64,000 nucleotides of DNA from Symbiodinium kawagutii (Eukaryota; Sar; Dinophyceae; Suessiales; Symbiodiniaceae), in NCBI GenBank assembly GCA_009767595.1, contig VSDK01018159.1:9512-73511 (forward strand), read 5' to 3'. The notes under the pieces are model-generated. The model searched no databases. It was not told the DNA's origin and saw nothing but the letters and a program-made list of their open reading frames with translations. Positions within the stretch are counted from its first letter, which is position 1. Each line of letters opens with the position of its first letter. A program made the translations under genes and the position numbers. Shown here in pieces: positions 20,709 through 33,639 of this stretch.

Positions 20709-20974
20709 GGCAAATGATGGGCAAATGACTATGGTGGGCTTTCAAATCTGAGCCAACATTTCCTCAGGCGTTTCAAGAGCTTGCTCTTCTTCACCGAAAG
20801 CATTCCCGTGCAGAGATTCACATGCTTGTCATAGGCTTGTCATGTGCTCATTGGGTCATATGTTTGCAATGGTGACTCAAGCTTACTCATTTGATCATAT
20901 GTCGTCAGTGTGACCGGTGTCATCAAATGATTCAATCAAAGCAAACATGACTCACATGTTCCACGATGTTTCTG

Positions 20975-21187
20975 GCAAGCTCGCCTGACATTAGGTTCGT
21001 CGACTTCAGCTTCGGCGTGGGCCAATGCGTACCTGGCGTGTTTTGATGTCCAGTGAGTGCCCTTGATGGTCCTGGTTTCAGCTGTTTTGAACGGATTGTC
21101 CAGATCATTTGACTCAGTGACTGAAAGCAACATATTCCATCGTGGTTTTCCTTGTCCAGCTGTCCCATCCACCCACTGGCCACCCAT
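20975..21187 (-). CDS. Possible upstream exon, unidentified
   Basis: This minus-strand frame begins MGGQWVDGTAGQGKPRW and contains KTAETRTIKGTHWTSKHARY and EAEVDEPNVRRACQKHR. Composition is coding-like but no domain is recognised. It lies 270 bp upstream of the recombinase exon on the same strand and could be part of that gene. Confidence 0.3.
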
Positions 21188-21189
21188 TG

Positions 21190-22913
21190 TTTAGCTTGGA
21201 ACTCACATGTGGGCGGCAACTACTAAGGACCCGCACCGTATGGTTCCATGGCCTCGGTTCACAGCGAGCCTTATTCAAATTTCAATGTTTTGTGTTAAGA
21301 CGATTTACTTTGAGTTGAAAGGCTGGAAAGCCACTGTCCATGTATCCTTTTTTAGATCAGGATGGACAGAGGCCGAAAGATCTTTCCGGACCACATTGAT
21401 GACCACCCCAATGTCAAGTGGCCTGGAAAAAAATGGTTGACTTTCATATGGTGCCACTTTCATATGGTAATCATTTTCATACAGTAATCATTTTCATATG
21501 GTGCCAGTCAATCGCATTCATATGTTTGTTCCAACAGGTCCGCTTGGAACGACATGTTCACATGGGCCGGCGATCGTTGGAGAGCCTGTCAAGAAGCCCA
21601 TCGTCATCTTGATGCTCACAGCATTGTGTCCATCTTGAGGGCCGAAGAGGTCGGGTGTCGAAATTGAGCTGCCCTGTCATTCATCATTTGTATCTATTTT
21701 CATGTGGCCAGCAGGACACCTTCACATGGAGCACATACCTCGAGATTCAGAACGAAGTTTGGTTCGCGGTGCCCTCTTCAAATGTTCTCGTCTTTGATGC
21801 GGTCTGGGGTGTAGTGCGTGGTGGCTTGACATAGATGAGTCTTGTTCACATGAATTTTCAACTGCTAAGGTCACATGAATCAACTGCTGTTCAGGTCATT
21901 TTCAACTGCTGTCAGCCCAGGAGTTCCGGCCGTCGTTCACGGCCTGTTCTTGAGGCAGGTGCCAGGTCCTGAACCTGGTGAAGCGGGGGCGTGCGGGTAT
22001 GAAGATACTTTGATGGCACAGTCACAGTGAAACCAGGGCCCGTGACATCACATGCTCCTCATGTGTCAACGTTTGGTCCCCAACATTCATCACGTGTCAA
22101 CATATGTGCTCATCATTCGCATGACACTGAAGAATGTGAGGTGAAAGCTTCATATGAAGGTATATGGAGTGAATTTTGGAAACGTGTTGCATTGGCGTGC
22201 GGACGCCAAAGGATCGTGTTGGCTTCGCTAAGCACTTTGTGAAGCCATGAATTGAGTGAATCGAATCACTGCTTCATTGCTGCCCTGGCCAGGGCGCCAT
22301 TGATGTCGCCTCAGTGAATCGGGGTGCTGCTGTTTGGGATGACCCTGGAAGCTTGTGAAGCCAGGTCAACAATGTTGTGAAGCAGTCAAGTCCTTAATTC
22401 TTTTGATTTGTTGGCCTTGCAGGTTTTATCCAAATTCCATTTGAGACATTAAAATTCATATGCTTTCCCAATTCATGTGAAGACTTGTCAAGTTAAATTT
22501 GAGACATTCAATTTCATTTGCTTCCGTTGGCATCTTTTAAAGCTCCAAGTGCAGCCCTGCCCCGGGACACGAGGCTGGACTTTCTTGAGCCCTGCGCGGG
22601 CCCAAGTCTACTGACCTTGTGATTCAACCAGTCACCAAAATTGAGATTTGACAAGGCTGAGCTCCATTTCAGGTGGATTTTTTTCCATTGCCGAGCCAAT
22701 AAGGTCTAGCTTTGTGCTGACTTGCAAGTTGAAAAACCCTCACCCTTTCCCAGCCACATTGGGTTGGTAGTCGGGTAAGAACGTCGTCCGAGTACATTGC
22801 GAACCGGCCTCCACGATGGACTCGAACCACGCCTTCGACGCAGCTGAAAGGTTGTCGGCATCCACCAATCGACAGCCATGTCGTGACATCCTCTGCCGCA
22901 AAGCAGAGAGAGC
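21190..22913. other. Mostly unassigned, rich in CATATG/CACATG words
   Basis: TTTCATATGGTAATCA-type words repeat at 21437-21525. Two plus-strand frames read like short exons (about 21535-21668 with WNDMFTWAGDRWRACQEAH, and about 21722-21832 with YLEIQNEVWFAVPSSNVLVF), but neither has a known domain or proven splice sites. The remainder shows nothing I can name. Confidence 0.3.
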
Positions 22914-24742
22914 CCCTTAGCCTCGCTTGGCCTGTCGCTGAGCCTCACTTTGCCTCGCTTGGCCTGTCGCTGAGCCTCGCTTGATCTCGCTTGGCCTGTC
23001 GCTGAGCCTCACTTTGCCTCGCTTGGCCTGTCGCTGAGCCTCGCTTGATCTCGCTTGGCCTGTCGCTGAGCCTCACTTTGCCTCGCTTGGCCTGTCGCTG
23101 AGCCTCGCTTGATCTCGCTTGGCCTGTCGCTGAGCCTCACTTTGCCTCGCTTGGCCTGTCGCTGAGCCTCGCTTGATCTCGCTTGGCCTGTCGCTGAGCC
23201 TCACTTTGCCTCGCTTGGCCTGTCGCTGAGCCTCGCTTGATCTCGCTTGGCCTGTCGCTGAGCCTCACTTTGCCTCGCTTGGCCTGTCGCTGAGCCTCGC
23301 TTGATCTCGCTTGGCCTGTCGCTGAGCCTCACTTTGCCTCGCTTGGCCTGTCGCTGAGCCTCGCTTGATCTCGCTTGGCCTGTCGCTGAGCCTCACTTTG
23401 CCTCGCTTGGCCTGTCGCTGAGCCTCGCTTGATCTCGCTTGGCCTGTCGCTGAGCCTCACTTTGCCTCGCTTGGCCTGTCGCTGAGCCTCGCTTGATCTC
23501 GCTTGGCCTGTCGCTGAGCCTCACTTTGCCTCGCTTGGCCTGTCGCTGAGCCTCGCTTGATCTCGCTTGGCCTGTCGCTGAGCCTCACTTTGCCTCGCTT
23601 GGCCTGTCGCTGAGCCTCGCTTGATCTCGCTTGGCCTGTCGCTGAGCCTCACTTTGCCTCGCTTGGCCTGTCGCTGAGCCTCGCTTGATCTCGCTTGGCC
23701 TGTCGCTGAGCCTCACTTTGCCTCGCTTGGCCTGTCGCTGAGCCTCGCTTGATCTCGCTTGGCCTGTCGCTGAGCCTCACTTTGCCTCGCTTGGCCTGTC
23801 GCTGAGCCTCGCTTGATCTCGCTTGGCCTGTCGCTGAGCCTCACTTTGCCTCGCTTGGCCTGTCGCTGAGCCTCGCTTGATCTCGCTTGGCCTGTCGCTG
23901 AGCCTCACTTTGCCTCGCTTGGCCTGTCGCTGAGCCTCGCTTGATCTCGCTTGGCCTGTCGCTGAGCCTCACTTTGCCTCGCTTGGCCTGTCGCTGAGCC
24001 TCGCTTGATCTCGCTTGGCCTGTCGCTGAGCCTCACTTTGCCTCGCTTGGCCTGTCGCTGAGCCTCGCTTGATCTCGCTTGGCCTGTCGCTGAGCCTCAC
24101 TTTGCCTCGCTTGGCCTGTCGCTGAGCCTCGCTTGATCTCGCTTGGCCTGTCGCTGAGCCTCACTTTGCCTCGCTTGGCCTGTCGCTGAGCCTCGCTTGA
24201 TCTCGCTTGGCCTGTCGCTGAGCCTCACTTTGCCTCGCTTGGCCTGTCGCTGAGCCTCGCTTGATCTCGCTTGGCCTGTCGCTGAGCCTCACTTTGCCTC
24301 GCTTGGCCTGTCGCTGAGCCTCGCTTGATCTCGCTTGGCCTGTCGCTGAGCCTCACTTTGCCTCGCTTGGCCTGTCGCTGAGCCTCGCTTGATCTCGCTT
24401 GGCCTGTCGCTGAGCCTCACTTTGCCTCGCTTGGCCTGTCGCTGAGCCTCGCTTGATCTCGCTTGGCCTGTCGCTGAGCCTCACTTTGCCTCGCTTGGCC
24501 TGTCGCTGAGCCTCGCTTGATCTCGCTTGGCCTGTCGCTGAGCCTCACTTTGCCTCGCTTGGCCTGTCGCTGAGCCTCGCTTGATCTCGCTTGGCCTGTC
24601 GCTGAGCCTCACTTTGCCTCGCTTGGCCTGTCGCTGAGCCTCGCTTGATCTCGCTTGGCCTGTCGCTGAGCCTCACTTTGCCTCGCTTGGCCTGTCGCTG
24701 AGCCTCACTTAGCCTCGCTTGGCCTGTCGCTGAGCCTCACTA
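22914..24742. repeat. Homogeneous 64-bp minisatellite, about 28 copies
   Basis: The unit is two related 32-bp halves, each with CTCGCTTGGCCTGTCGCTGAG; one half ends in GCCTCACTTTG and the other in GCCTCGCTTGA. Copies look almost identical through 1.8 kb, with variants only at the edges (ACTTAGCC instead of ACTTTGCC). The period is not a multiple of three, so no repeat protein is encoded. There are no unique spacers, so it is not CRISPR-like. Confidence 0.95.
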
Positions 24743-24872
24743 CCGTAGATCTGAAGATGGGACTAACCGTAGATCTGAATATGGGACTAATCGTAGATCT
24801 GAAGATGGGACTAATCGTAAATCTGAAGATGGGACTACTAACCGTAGATCTGAAGATTAAAGATTGGACCAA
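24743..24872. repeat. 24-bp tandem repeat CCGTAGATCTGAAGATGGGACTAA
   Basis: Five copies with one to three changes each directly abut the 64-bp array. The word TAGATCTGAA also appears at 24968. Confidence 0.85.
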
Positions 24873-25217
24873 CTGTAGATGAAGCCACTCATATAACAGC
24901 ATTGAAACAGGGGCGCAGTGTCCATTTGATGACAAAGGACTTCAGACCTATGGCTACTCAGAGTGGCCATAGATCTGAACATAGCTGAGGTTCCAGAGGG
25001 ACTCAGGATCATATCTCCACATGTGCACTGAACTGAGGCCCACTTGCCCTGCCACAGCTGAGTCCGTGCATGACTTGAGCTGGCTCTGCGCCCATGCCCG
25101 AGAAGTTGGTAAGTCCTCAGACGAAAGATGGAAAACTAAACCCAAAGTTGGTCAGATGATGGAAGATTTCATTTTTTGTGAACGGCAAAATTAATTGATT
25201 GTGCTTGGGCACACTAC
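24873..25217. other. No assigned gene
   Basis: A minus-strand frame at 24954-25145 (SSEDLPTSRAWAQSQLKSC) might be an exon following the one at 25218-25399; this is not proven. Confidence 0.3.
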
Positions 25218-25399
25218 CAGTTTGCATGCATATGAGCAATTTCGTCGACAACCTCAACTTCATCTGTGGGCAAAGGAAGTGAAGCGATCATAGGCACAAT
25301 GGCCTGTCGCTCAGTCAGAGCAGCAGCCTGCAGCTTGGACAACTCATCCTTCAGCAGTTGCTTGTAGTCAGCAGGAGCACCAGATTCGGAGCTTGCCAT
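25218..25399 (-). CDS. First exon of an unidentified gene
   Basis: An ATG at 25399 opens MASSESGAPADYKQLLKDEL, followed by an acidic, helix-favouring stretch. After ...AHMHAN the sequence reads AACTGGTAGTGTG, a good GT donor, so the exon probably ends near 25207-25218. Downstream exons would run toward the 64-bp satellite, which may have truncated or separated the gene. No domain is recognised. Confidence 0.4.
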
Positions 25400-25409
25400 G
25401 GTCAAGCCA

Positions 25410-26586
25410 AAACTTAATCAAATGATGTCAAATGATTAGAGCCAAAAAGTTCTGGATGGAAGCCATGCCAACCATAGGATTCTGAACCTTTTGCCAAGTA
25501 TGAGGAATTGCAGGTGCCACCCAGGGTGGACATAGGATTCTGGTAGTTTTGATGGATCTGGATTGGCCAAAGAGGCTGAAAGATGGCAACGTCGGTAACC
25601 GCAATCGAGGTGTAGATATAGGGTACGTCGATCGGTAACACCTTGAGCCGATTGAGCGTAGCTTCCTTTTGATTGTTAATTAGGCAAAATAGGAATGAAC
25701 TAGGCAACCTCGATCACCCGATCGACATCTGCAACCGCGTGCCATCATTTTTCGACGATGTGATTTGTTCGCAATCCACAGCTGCCTCGACGAGACACCC
25801 AATCAGTATGCAGCTCTTGTAAGACCAGCTATTTGAAGTATCTTGTAGAAATGTTTCTGCCCACTCGAAAACCAAAATCATTGAACCAAATTGCATTTGT
25901 TGGACGATCGGATGCCTAAAATTGATCAGAGAACAGCCAGGTGCTGAGGTTCTTATTTGGAACTTGGTGGCGTTTCACGCCACGATCCATGCGGATATCT
26001 TATTGAGTGACATCAGGATGTCGGTACACCATCTTTGCTTCTAAACAAAGGAAAAGGTGTAAGCTTATTGGGGAATCCCGTGTGGGATGCAACGCGTTGC
26101 ATCTTTGCCTAGCCATGGGTGAGCTCATCAATGATAAACCAAAACGTTACCAACAAGAACAAATCAAACCAGCTAGCTAGCCGACCTACAGAACAAACTA
26201 GCAAACAAAGAAGTGTATCACATTGCACATAGCCACTTAGCACAAAAGCAGCATGATAGAATGCATTCTGTTTTGAAAATAATTCTTCATACGTTAGGCA
26301 CATGGCAATGGCTAGGGCTAAGGTGCATCCGCGGGAAACAAAATCAACGCATCAAGTGCCTGAAAAACTTCAAGGGCAGCTTAGCTGCATCCTGGGCTAG
26401 AACCTGCGGGTCCACAGGCACACAATCGTCATCATCCTCAGCAGTCGTGATTGAGCACCTGCAACGAGGCTGTGTTTCAGCTCAAATTGCAGCGCAAAAA
26501 GTAGCCAAGAAACCGAAACCCGCATCGGGGATTTCAAAAAAACAACCAATGACCAATGCCAACAACTATGGCTCAATAGCCCAATA
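25410..26586. other. No recognisable gene
   Basis: Scattered ORFs of 60-124 residues on both strands have no motif. No repeat of note is seen. Confidence 0.4.
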
Positions 26587-29500
26587 GCCTTACAGGCTTC
26601 CAAGTGGGGTAATAATGACCCAGGTCACGCCTGGAGTCTTCGGATCACGAGGTTTCTTCCAAAGCTCTTCGTCGAAAGGATTGCGGGTCAACTCCACGTC
26701 GTCCTTGGAATCCAAAAACTCCTCCTTGAGCTGCACGTAGGCGATCTCCCCCTCATAGCTGAGGCTGCCGCACTGCAAAATGACATGCCGCTTTCCAGCC
26801 ACCATGGTTGGCTCGATGGGGTCCTTCTTGCTGTCAGTTTTCTCGATTTTGACCTTAGGCAAGAGACTTCTAAAGTGAACATGAAACCCATTGAAACCCC
26901 AAATGAACATGCTGGCTGACGCTGGACACCAGTTGCTCGTGTTGTACCAGTTGTACCTGCTGCTTGCTGCCTTACTTAATTACTGCTTCAATGTATCAAT
27001 GTATCAATCAAAATTGGCAAGATGAAAGGGCCAGCAGCAAATAATCACAAGGGTCAAGAAACGAGAGCCGAGGCCAAAGATCAATCATTTGCATTGGCAT
27101 CATCAATCAGGAGTCGGTCATCGGCATCGGTATCAGCCGCCAGCAACTTTAACTACCCTAGTAAATTATCTAGCTGTAAGAATGTAGTAGCTGAACTGAA
27201 TTTATTTGTCCAGCAGTGTGTTTCCTCAAATTTGTCGGCAATCAACACCCCGACAACACCCCGACATTTGTCCGCCATTTGTCCGCCGCGCATTGCAGAA
27301 CCCCAGAGGAGCTGCAAAAATATTATGAATGAATAATAATATCAATATCTTAGTGTTTGCGTTTACAGTTAAAACCTTGTCCGCCTTTCCTTTATATAGA
27401 ACCGTGTATGTATGCATGTATGTATGTATGTATGTATGTATGTATGTATGTATGTATGTATGTATGTATGTATGTATGTATGTATACTTTATATATATAT
27501 ATATAGTACTTATATATTTCACAAGTTTCCCAGGTTGAAAAGCATAAAAACATCGCCAATGCCCGGCATGGAACATTCCACGCAGGTTTCCACATGGGGG
27601 AATGCACGTTGAGCATCCCAGGCAAAGGTCCCAAAACCATGCCGAACTTGTTGCCGTCGCTCTCACAATCGCTCTCGGAGCCATTCTTCAAAAGAATGCG
27701 ATTCTTAGCGCCTCCAGAAGACATGGCGGCACTCCAAACAACTGCAGTTGCCTTGCCAGTAAAGAAAAAAATGACTTCACTAGGCGGTTCTCCCTCTTGT
27801 GGCCGACGGTAAAACAGCTTGCCCTTCAGATTGCCAGGTTTCCCCGCCATTTTCACAATGATGTGCTCCAAACCAGTGTCAAAAAATGCAGACACATCAG
27901 CATCGGGGCATTGAGAACAAATGGGTGGGCATTTGCCCTTGCCAAGGGAAACATTGCGAAGGCAACGGCTGGAAATCTCTGAGTGGTGAAAGGCAATCCC
28001 CTCCAAAGCAATTGCTTGCTTGACCGTGGCCCAAAGAGAATCCTGAGAAGTCTTTCCAATGAACTCTGGCAACGTCAACTCTGAATCTGGCTCCAAGATC
28101 CCACTAACAGCTGTAGCAATCACGGATGCCAATGCTGCATCATCACCATCCTGCCCATCTGCGCAAGGGATTCTGGCACATGTGGCAAGATCTCCGACCA
28201 ATCGTGACCACTTTTCAATGATGGTTTGCTCATCCGCCTTGGCTTCAAGAACCATTTCATCTGCAATCAAGTCAGCAAGCTGGTCCTTTTTCATTGAAGC
28301 CAGCCTTTCATCGACCTGAATGGGATGTTGGGTGTGTGAACCACCTGAAAGATCTGACCTATGCCTGGGGTGAATGAGCAATGTCCAACAATAACGCCCT
28401 AGATCAACATGTACAAGTACAACTCGCAAGAACTCAGCACCCCAACAACCCTCAAGATTACCTACGCAAAGGACGATACAGGGCCTATACTGATGCTAAC
28501 GCAAACCGATGGGAAAAAACATAAAGCCTGACATGATGATATGACATGACATGACATGACTGACTGGACTGACTGGCCTGCTTCGCCAAAGAATCAGCAA
28601 CAGCCTCCCCATCATCATGCGTTTCCTCTGACTTCTTTGGAGCGGCAGCTGACTTCAGCGCCGGATCTGTTCCAGCTTCCGTCTCAGTAGCATCACCACC
28701 GCGACCCTGCGTCTCATCTCCGGAAGGTTGGGCGCCTGAAGAACCTGAAGGCCTCAGAAGGTAAGGCCTAGCCTGCTTGCGCAACTCATCCAACTTCTTC
28801 TTCATGAGCTTCTGAACTTGGTCACTTTTGAACAAATCCCATTGAGCAGTTGACCGTGGATTGAAGTTGGGCTTCGATATGTTTCGGGCACCGGATAGAA
28901 GCTTGCTCCATGTGACTTTCCACTCTGTGGCTCCAATGTCCATGGCAATGATCTCATGATAGGCATTGCCCGCACACATCCGGGACATGAATTGAACGGC
29001 TGAATCCAAGTCCTTCTGGGTTTGAATCAGGAGGCGTGTCCGATCAGCCTCAGCCCCTGAGGGCACTTGATTCCAGGCAGAAGCAACACCGCGAATAGCT
29101 TCCACGACATAGCATGATCGCAATGCCAGAAAGTTCCGGACATCAGCCACTGTTGTCCAAGAGTTGTACCTCCAAGTCAACAAACAAACCGCTGACATGA
29201 GCGCTGAAGGAAATGAAACGCCATCCATCCCATGGAAGGAAGTTAATTGATATTTGACTGCATATGTTTCATCGTGAATTCATCATTTGCGTTATCGTGG
29301 CATCCATGATGATGAAGACGATTCTGATGCTGGCGGTGGCAATGTTTGTATTAGTTACACTAGTTACTGGTGATATGATCTGGATGTTGCTGTTTCTGTA
29401 TAATTCAATAATTCTTCAATCTGATAATTCTTCAATCTGATAATTATGAAAAAAACTTCATAAGTGCATACCATAAACTCACTTCGTTCGCCCCAGATTG

Positions 29501-31173
29501 TGACCGAGGCACACTGGCACCAGGGCTTTCAGGGGGCCAGTGCTTGAAGCAACACTTCCTGGAATCCCAAGGACAGTTTCAACCTGCATCGATTGAATTC
29601 TCGGTTGCGAAGAGGTCTGATATGATGCTTCTTCGTCAAGCAGCTTGCCCGTGTCCATCTTGCAGGCTGCAACCAATATGGCCTTGGCAAGGGACATGAC
29701 ATCGTCCTCGAACTCCTTGCAAAGACACATGTGAAGATCTGAGAGCATCTGGACAATGATTGCCTCAACGCTCGACTGGCTCCCATCACCAGAAACGATC
29801 TCCTTGACCTTCTTGCGGAAATTCACTTGCAACCTGGCAAAGGCAAGGTGCTCTGACAAGACCCGGTCATCTTGCATGCCACACTGCTCATGCAATGGAT
29901 TCTCTGACGCAAAGAGCATAACTTTCTGGCCCAACTTGGGATTGGCTTTCAGCAAGTTCAAAGGCATGTTGGAAGCATGTTCCTGCTCTTCAGGTTCAGC
30001 ATCCGCAGCATCACCATCAGCCTTGCTAGAAGGAGCATGGCCATCCGAATCTCCTCTTACAGCCGCAAGCGCTAAGCTACAGTCTGGGTCAGATGCTCTC
30101 ATCTTCAAAGAATGGGGCCGCACCAACTCTTGCTTGATGGCGAGGCGGACCTTTGACCAGACTTTGAGGGTGCGACCATCCAACTCGATGCTGCCTTGGA
30201 ACACAAACTTCAACGCATTCACGAACGCTGTCTCGATCGCAGTCACATGATGATCTTTCTCAGATACGTCTTGCAACACGTACTCCACCTAAGTTCTGAA
30301 TTTGAGCACACATCTATGTGGTTTGGCGTCCCAGGCGTCCCAACATGTCCCAACTATCTGAAAGTCAAACAGGCAAATGTTGAACCACCGCACCGTGGGC
30401 AAATTCTAAGAAATGAGAACTGAGAACATGAGAACATGTGAACATGTTCAAAAAAAACGCTGATCTAAACAGCATCAAGCATACTGCATTGACGATGTCA
30501 TCGATCATCAAGGTGGCACGGCCATCTGCAGTGGTAGCTTGACATGCATCCTCTTCTCCATCCTGATCCCGGTTGCCCTCAGTGCTCCCAACTGCGCCTT
30601 TGGAAGTGGTCTTGGCCTTTGCTTTCCCTCTGCGTTTGCGCTTCTGCTTGCTCTGGTCACCAGTTTCCTGATGCAGAAGCGCATTGCAGGAATGGCAATG
30701 GCGGTTTATCCTTTTGCACTGGAGTGACTGGAGCGTGAATCCACACAAACTTGGTGATTGGTGAACGAATCGTGAAGTCAGTCTGTTGTTGTTGTTGTGT
30801 TGCTGTGGCTGTAGCAATGGACATAATTAAAATGCTTCACACTCTGTTCTAACCTACCCAGATTGTCAAAATGTTTTCCTGACCGAACTTCAAATTTCCA
30901 AAGCTACAAAAATCTAATAATCAAACAGTCAAACAGTCGTTGCGTTGCTGCCAACACAGTCTGCCTGTCCTCTGCGTGTTGATTGCCGCTATGTGCTGCG
31001 TTTGCTTTCTTCGCCTTGCACACTGCGCTTTCTGCCATAGGCGCGAGCAGCTGGAAGAATTTTTCCATAGTTTCTTCCCCTCTGAAGATCCAAGGCACAC
31101 CATCATCGGTTGGCACGCAAAATCGAAACACACAACTGGCCACCTGGACAACGGCCACAAACTTTTGTCGGAC

Positions 31174-31205
<32 letters not shown>

Positions 31206-33633
31206 GTAATTATGGTACTTGCTACCTAGATTTGGAGGATCATTGGCTCCTCAACTCATCAAACCTTAGAGCTGAGAGCTGAGCTGAAGTTTAAAATATA
31301 AGATTCAATACAATACATCAATACATGACTCACATGACTCACATGACCTCATACCACCCAATACCCTTGCCTTATACTAATACCTATTGATACAGGACTG
31401 ATACTCCAATGCCGTACAATAAACCTCATATGTCATAGAGTCATTTAGTCATATAGGTATAAACAAACCCAGCCTTCTTCCAAGAAGATGGTGCGCTGGT
31501 GTGCAACAAAGCTTTGCAGACAACCGCGAAGCTCTGGTAGACATCGTGGGGCAGCAGATTGGGAGTGCTGAACACAACGTGCTCATTCAAGTACCTTGGG
31601 CGACAACATCAGGAGTCATGCTTCAGCCATGCACTAATCCAAAGGAACTGATCCATCCATCATAGACTCCATAGACTCCATAGACCATAGATTCACAGAT
31701 AAACAAATAGATACTAGATACTAGATATTGATATTGAATACTGATCCAGGGATTTAAAGAGTAACCAAGGACCAAGCCCAGTAGTGCCAGGCTCTCTTGT
31801 TGGTTCGCCAAATGATCTTGACTGATGATGATTCCTGATGATTCATGATTTGGAAGTGTTGGACTGACTGGCGATGAAGTTGAAGTTGAAGCAACTTTTG
31901 GCCCAACAAATTTGGGAAGTTGAAAAGGCTCACCATGGTGTTGCATGAAATGAGGTGTCTCCCCCCCGCCTCTCAACAGAAGGCCAAAGCTTCTGGCTCT
32001 GCAGCAGGTTGTAAACAGAGGATGCTTTGGTATAGTCACGGGCAGAATCAAATTTTTGCGGGAAAAATTTGCTCAAAAAATCTGCCAACTTCTGGTGATA
32101 CCCTGGGTCTCTGCACTTCAGGTGTTGCTGGGTTCGTTCAGTCGTCCATCGGGCTTGGATTGTTGGAATCAAACGCATCCTCTCGACAAAACTGGTTCGG
32201 CTTCCCGTTCCGTTCAGCACGTTTGCCAGCTCCTGCATGGAACACCACAGCAGTGCCACAGCAGGTAGTTTAGGTCGTTCAGGTTGGGGGATCACCCAGC
32301 CCAACCAAATTTGAATTTACATAGGGCACACAGGAATTGAAAACCATGGGTATGGGCATTGCCCATGGGCACAGATCCAATCTGTTGAGGGGTTGAATTT
32401 TGGAACACATGGTCAATCGAGCAAGTTAAACAAACACATGGCCTTCAAGTACTGAAGCACGTCGGGTGGGGTCCGCGGATGGAAGATGGTCATGCCCTTC
32501 ACAGGGTTCGAAAGCATCTGACGCACTTGCACGTTGTCCGGGGCCTTCTCAGCAGCGATGTATGCCTCGGCCACATCATATACAAAGGTTTGCTGAACCA
32601 GGCCACTGCTACAACAAAGCTCTAAGCACTGCTAAGCACTGCTTAAAAAACAACACCATCGAGCTAATGAACCCATGACTCCATGACTCATGACTCGACT
32701 AGACTCATGATCCATGACTTGACCACTACGGGTTTGACATTGTCAATGAAGGCTGTCGCGCGTCATCATATCTAAGAAGGTGTTACACTGTCACTGCCAA
32801 AGAAAATTCATTGACACAACTGACAGAACTTAATACATACATCACATACGAATACTGTCGATTGATTACTCTTGGACTCTTGACTTATGATATACTAGTA
32901 CTACCTAGCACCCAAGCAACGTCACCAAGTCTTTCCCAGCCCTCATCACCCAAGGTCATGTCAGCTCGATTCGCCAGAATATGTGGCTCAGAATATGGAT
33001 TTTCAGTAAAACTAATTCAACACACCGAATCATGGCAGGAGGTGGCCTGAAGTTAGCCTTTGACAAACTGAACAGCGAACAAACAAAACCACGGGCCACC
33101 TTCAAATTTGATCCACGACAATGCAAGTAACGGTTAACCAGTCATCAAATCATCAAATTCCAAAAGCAATGCTACAACCAAGCAACCGCTTCCATGAGCG
33201 TGGCGCTTGAAATGAGATGGTACGTGACCGTCTCCACATCAGACTGTTGTGAAGTACTTCTGATTTTTTCTGCCTCGGCCCAAGGGGCACCACGTACTCC
33301 CTTGAGCCAACCGTGTTTGAGGATAAGCTGGACATAATGCGCTCGGGTATCGCATTCATTCCTGTCATTGAGCTTATGACGAACAAAGGCCCTGGCTCCA
33401 TTCTCAAGGAACAATTTGGAAGTAGCATTCTCTTCGATGGCATACTGCTCCCATACCAAGTCCTGGAGTCTGCGGCCTGTCTCATGCGGGTAGCGCTCCT
33501 CGATTGACACAGGAGTGGTATCCCAGATGCCAAAGGGAGTTTTGGCAGGCTCTGCGGCGGTTTCCACAACAACACCGGCGCCACCCTCAGTGTTTGGAGC
33601 AGCCGGTTCTGCAGTGGACACACCAGTCGACAT
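26587..33633 (-). CDS. Unidentified multi-exon gene (about ten exons)
   Basis: Protein-like segments follow each other on the minus strand: ATG 33633-33180 (MSTGVSTAEP... to EAVAW), about 32600-32440 (DVAEAYIAAEKAPDNVQV), about 32280-31965 (LPAVALLWCSMQEL), about 31600-31485 (LNEHVVFSTPNLLPHDVYQ), about 31160-30930, about 30750-30480 (lysine-rich), 30288-29485, about 29168-28570, about 28317-27528, and about 26885 to a TAA at 26587. Several have believable acceptors (ACTTAG at 30289) and donors (a GC donor after GAAGCAG near 28578; GTGAAA near 27527). I recognise no enzyme domain; stretches are acidic and charged with few cysteines. Treating these as one gene is inference from strand, spacing and the single early ATG; it could be two genes. 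Confidence 0.45.
27405..27486. repeat. (TGTA)n microsatellite
   Basis: About 19 TGTA units followed by an (AT) stretch, located in a putative intron of the 26.6-33.6 kb gene. Confidence 0.95.
31175..31207. repeat. (GAT)n microsatellite
   Basis: About ten GAT units at the edge of a putative exon of the 26.6-33.6 kb gene. Confidence 0.9.
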
Positions 33634-33639
33634 GGCAGC

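Noticed and set aside
22914..24742. Repeat array as a CRISPR locus
   Set aside because: Units are contiguous and identical with no unique spacers, and no cas-like genes are present.
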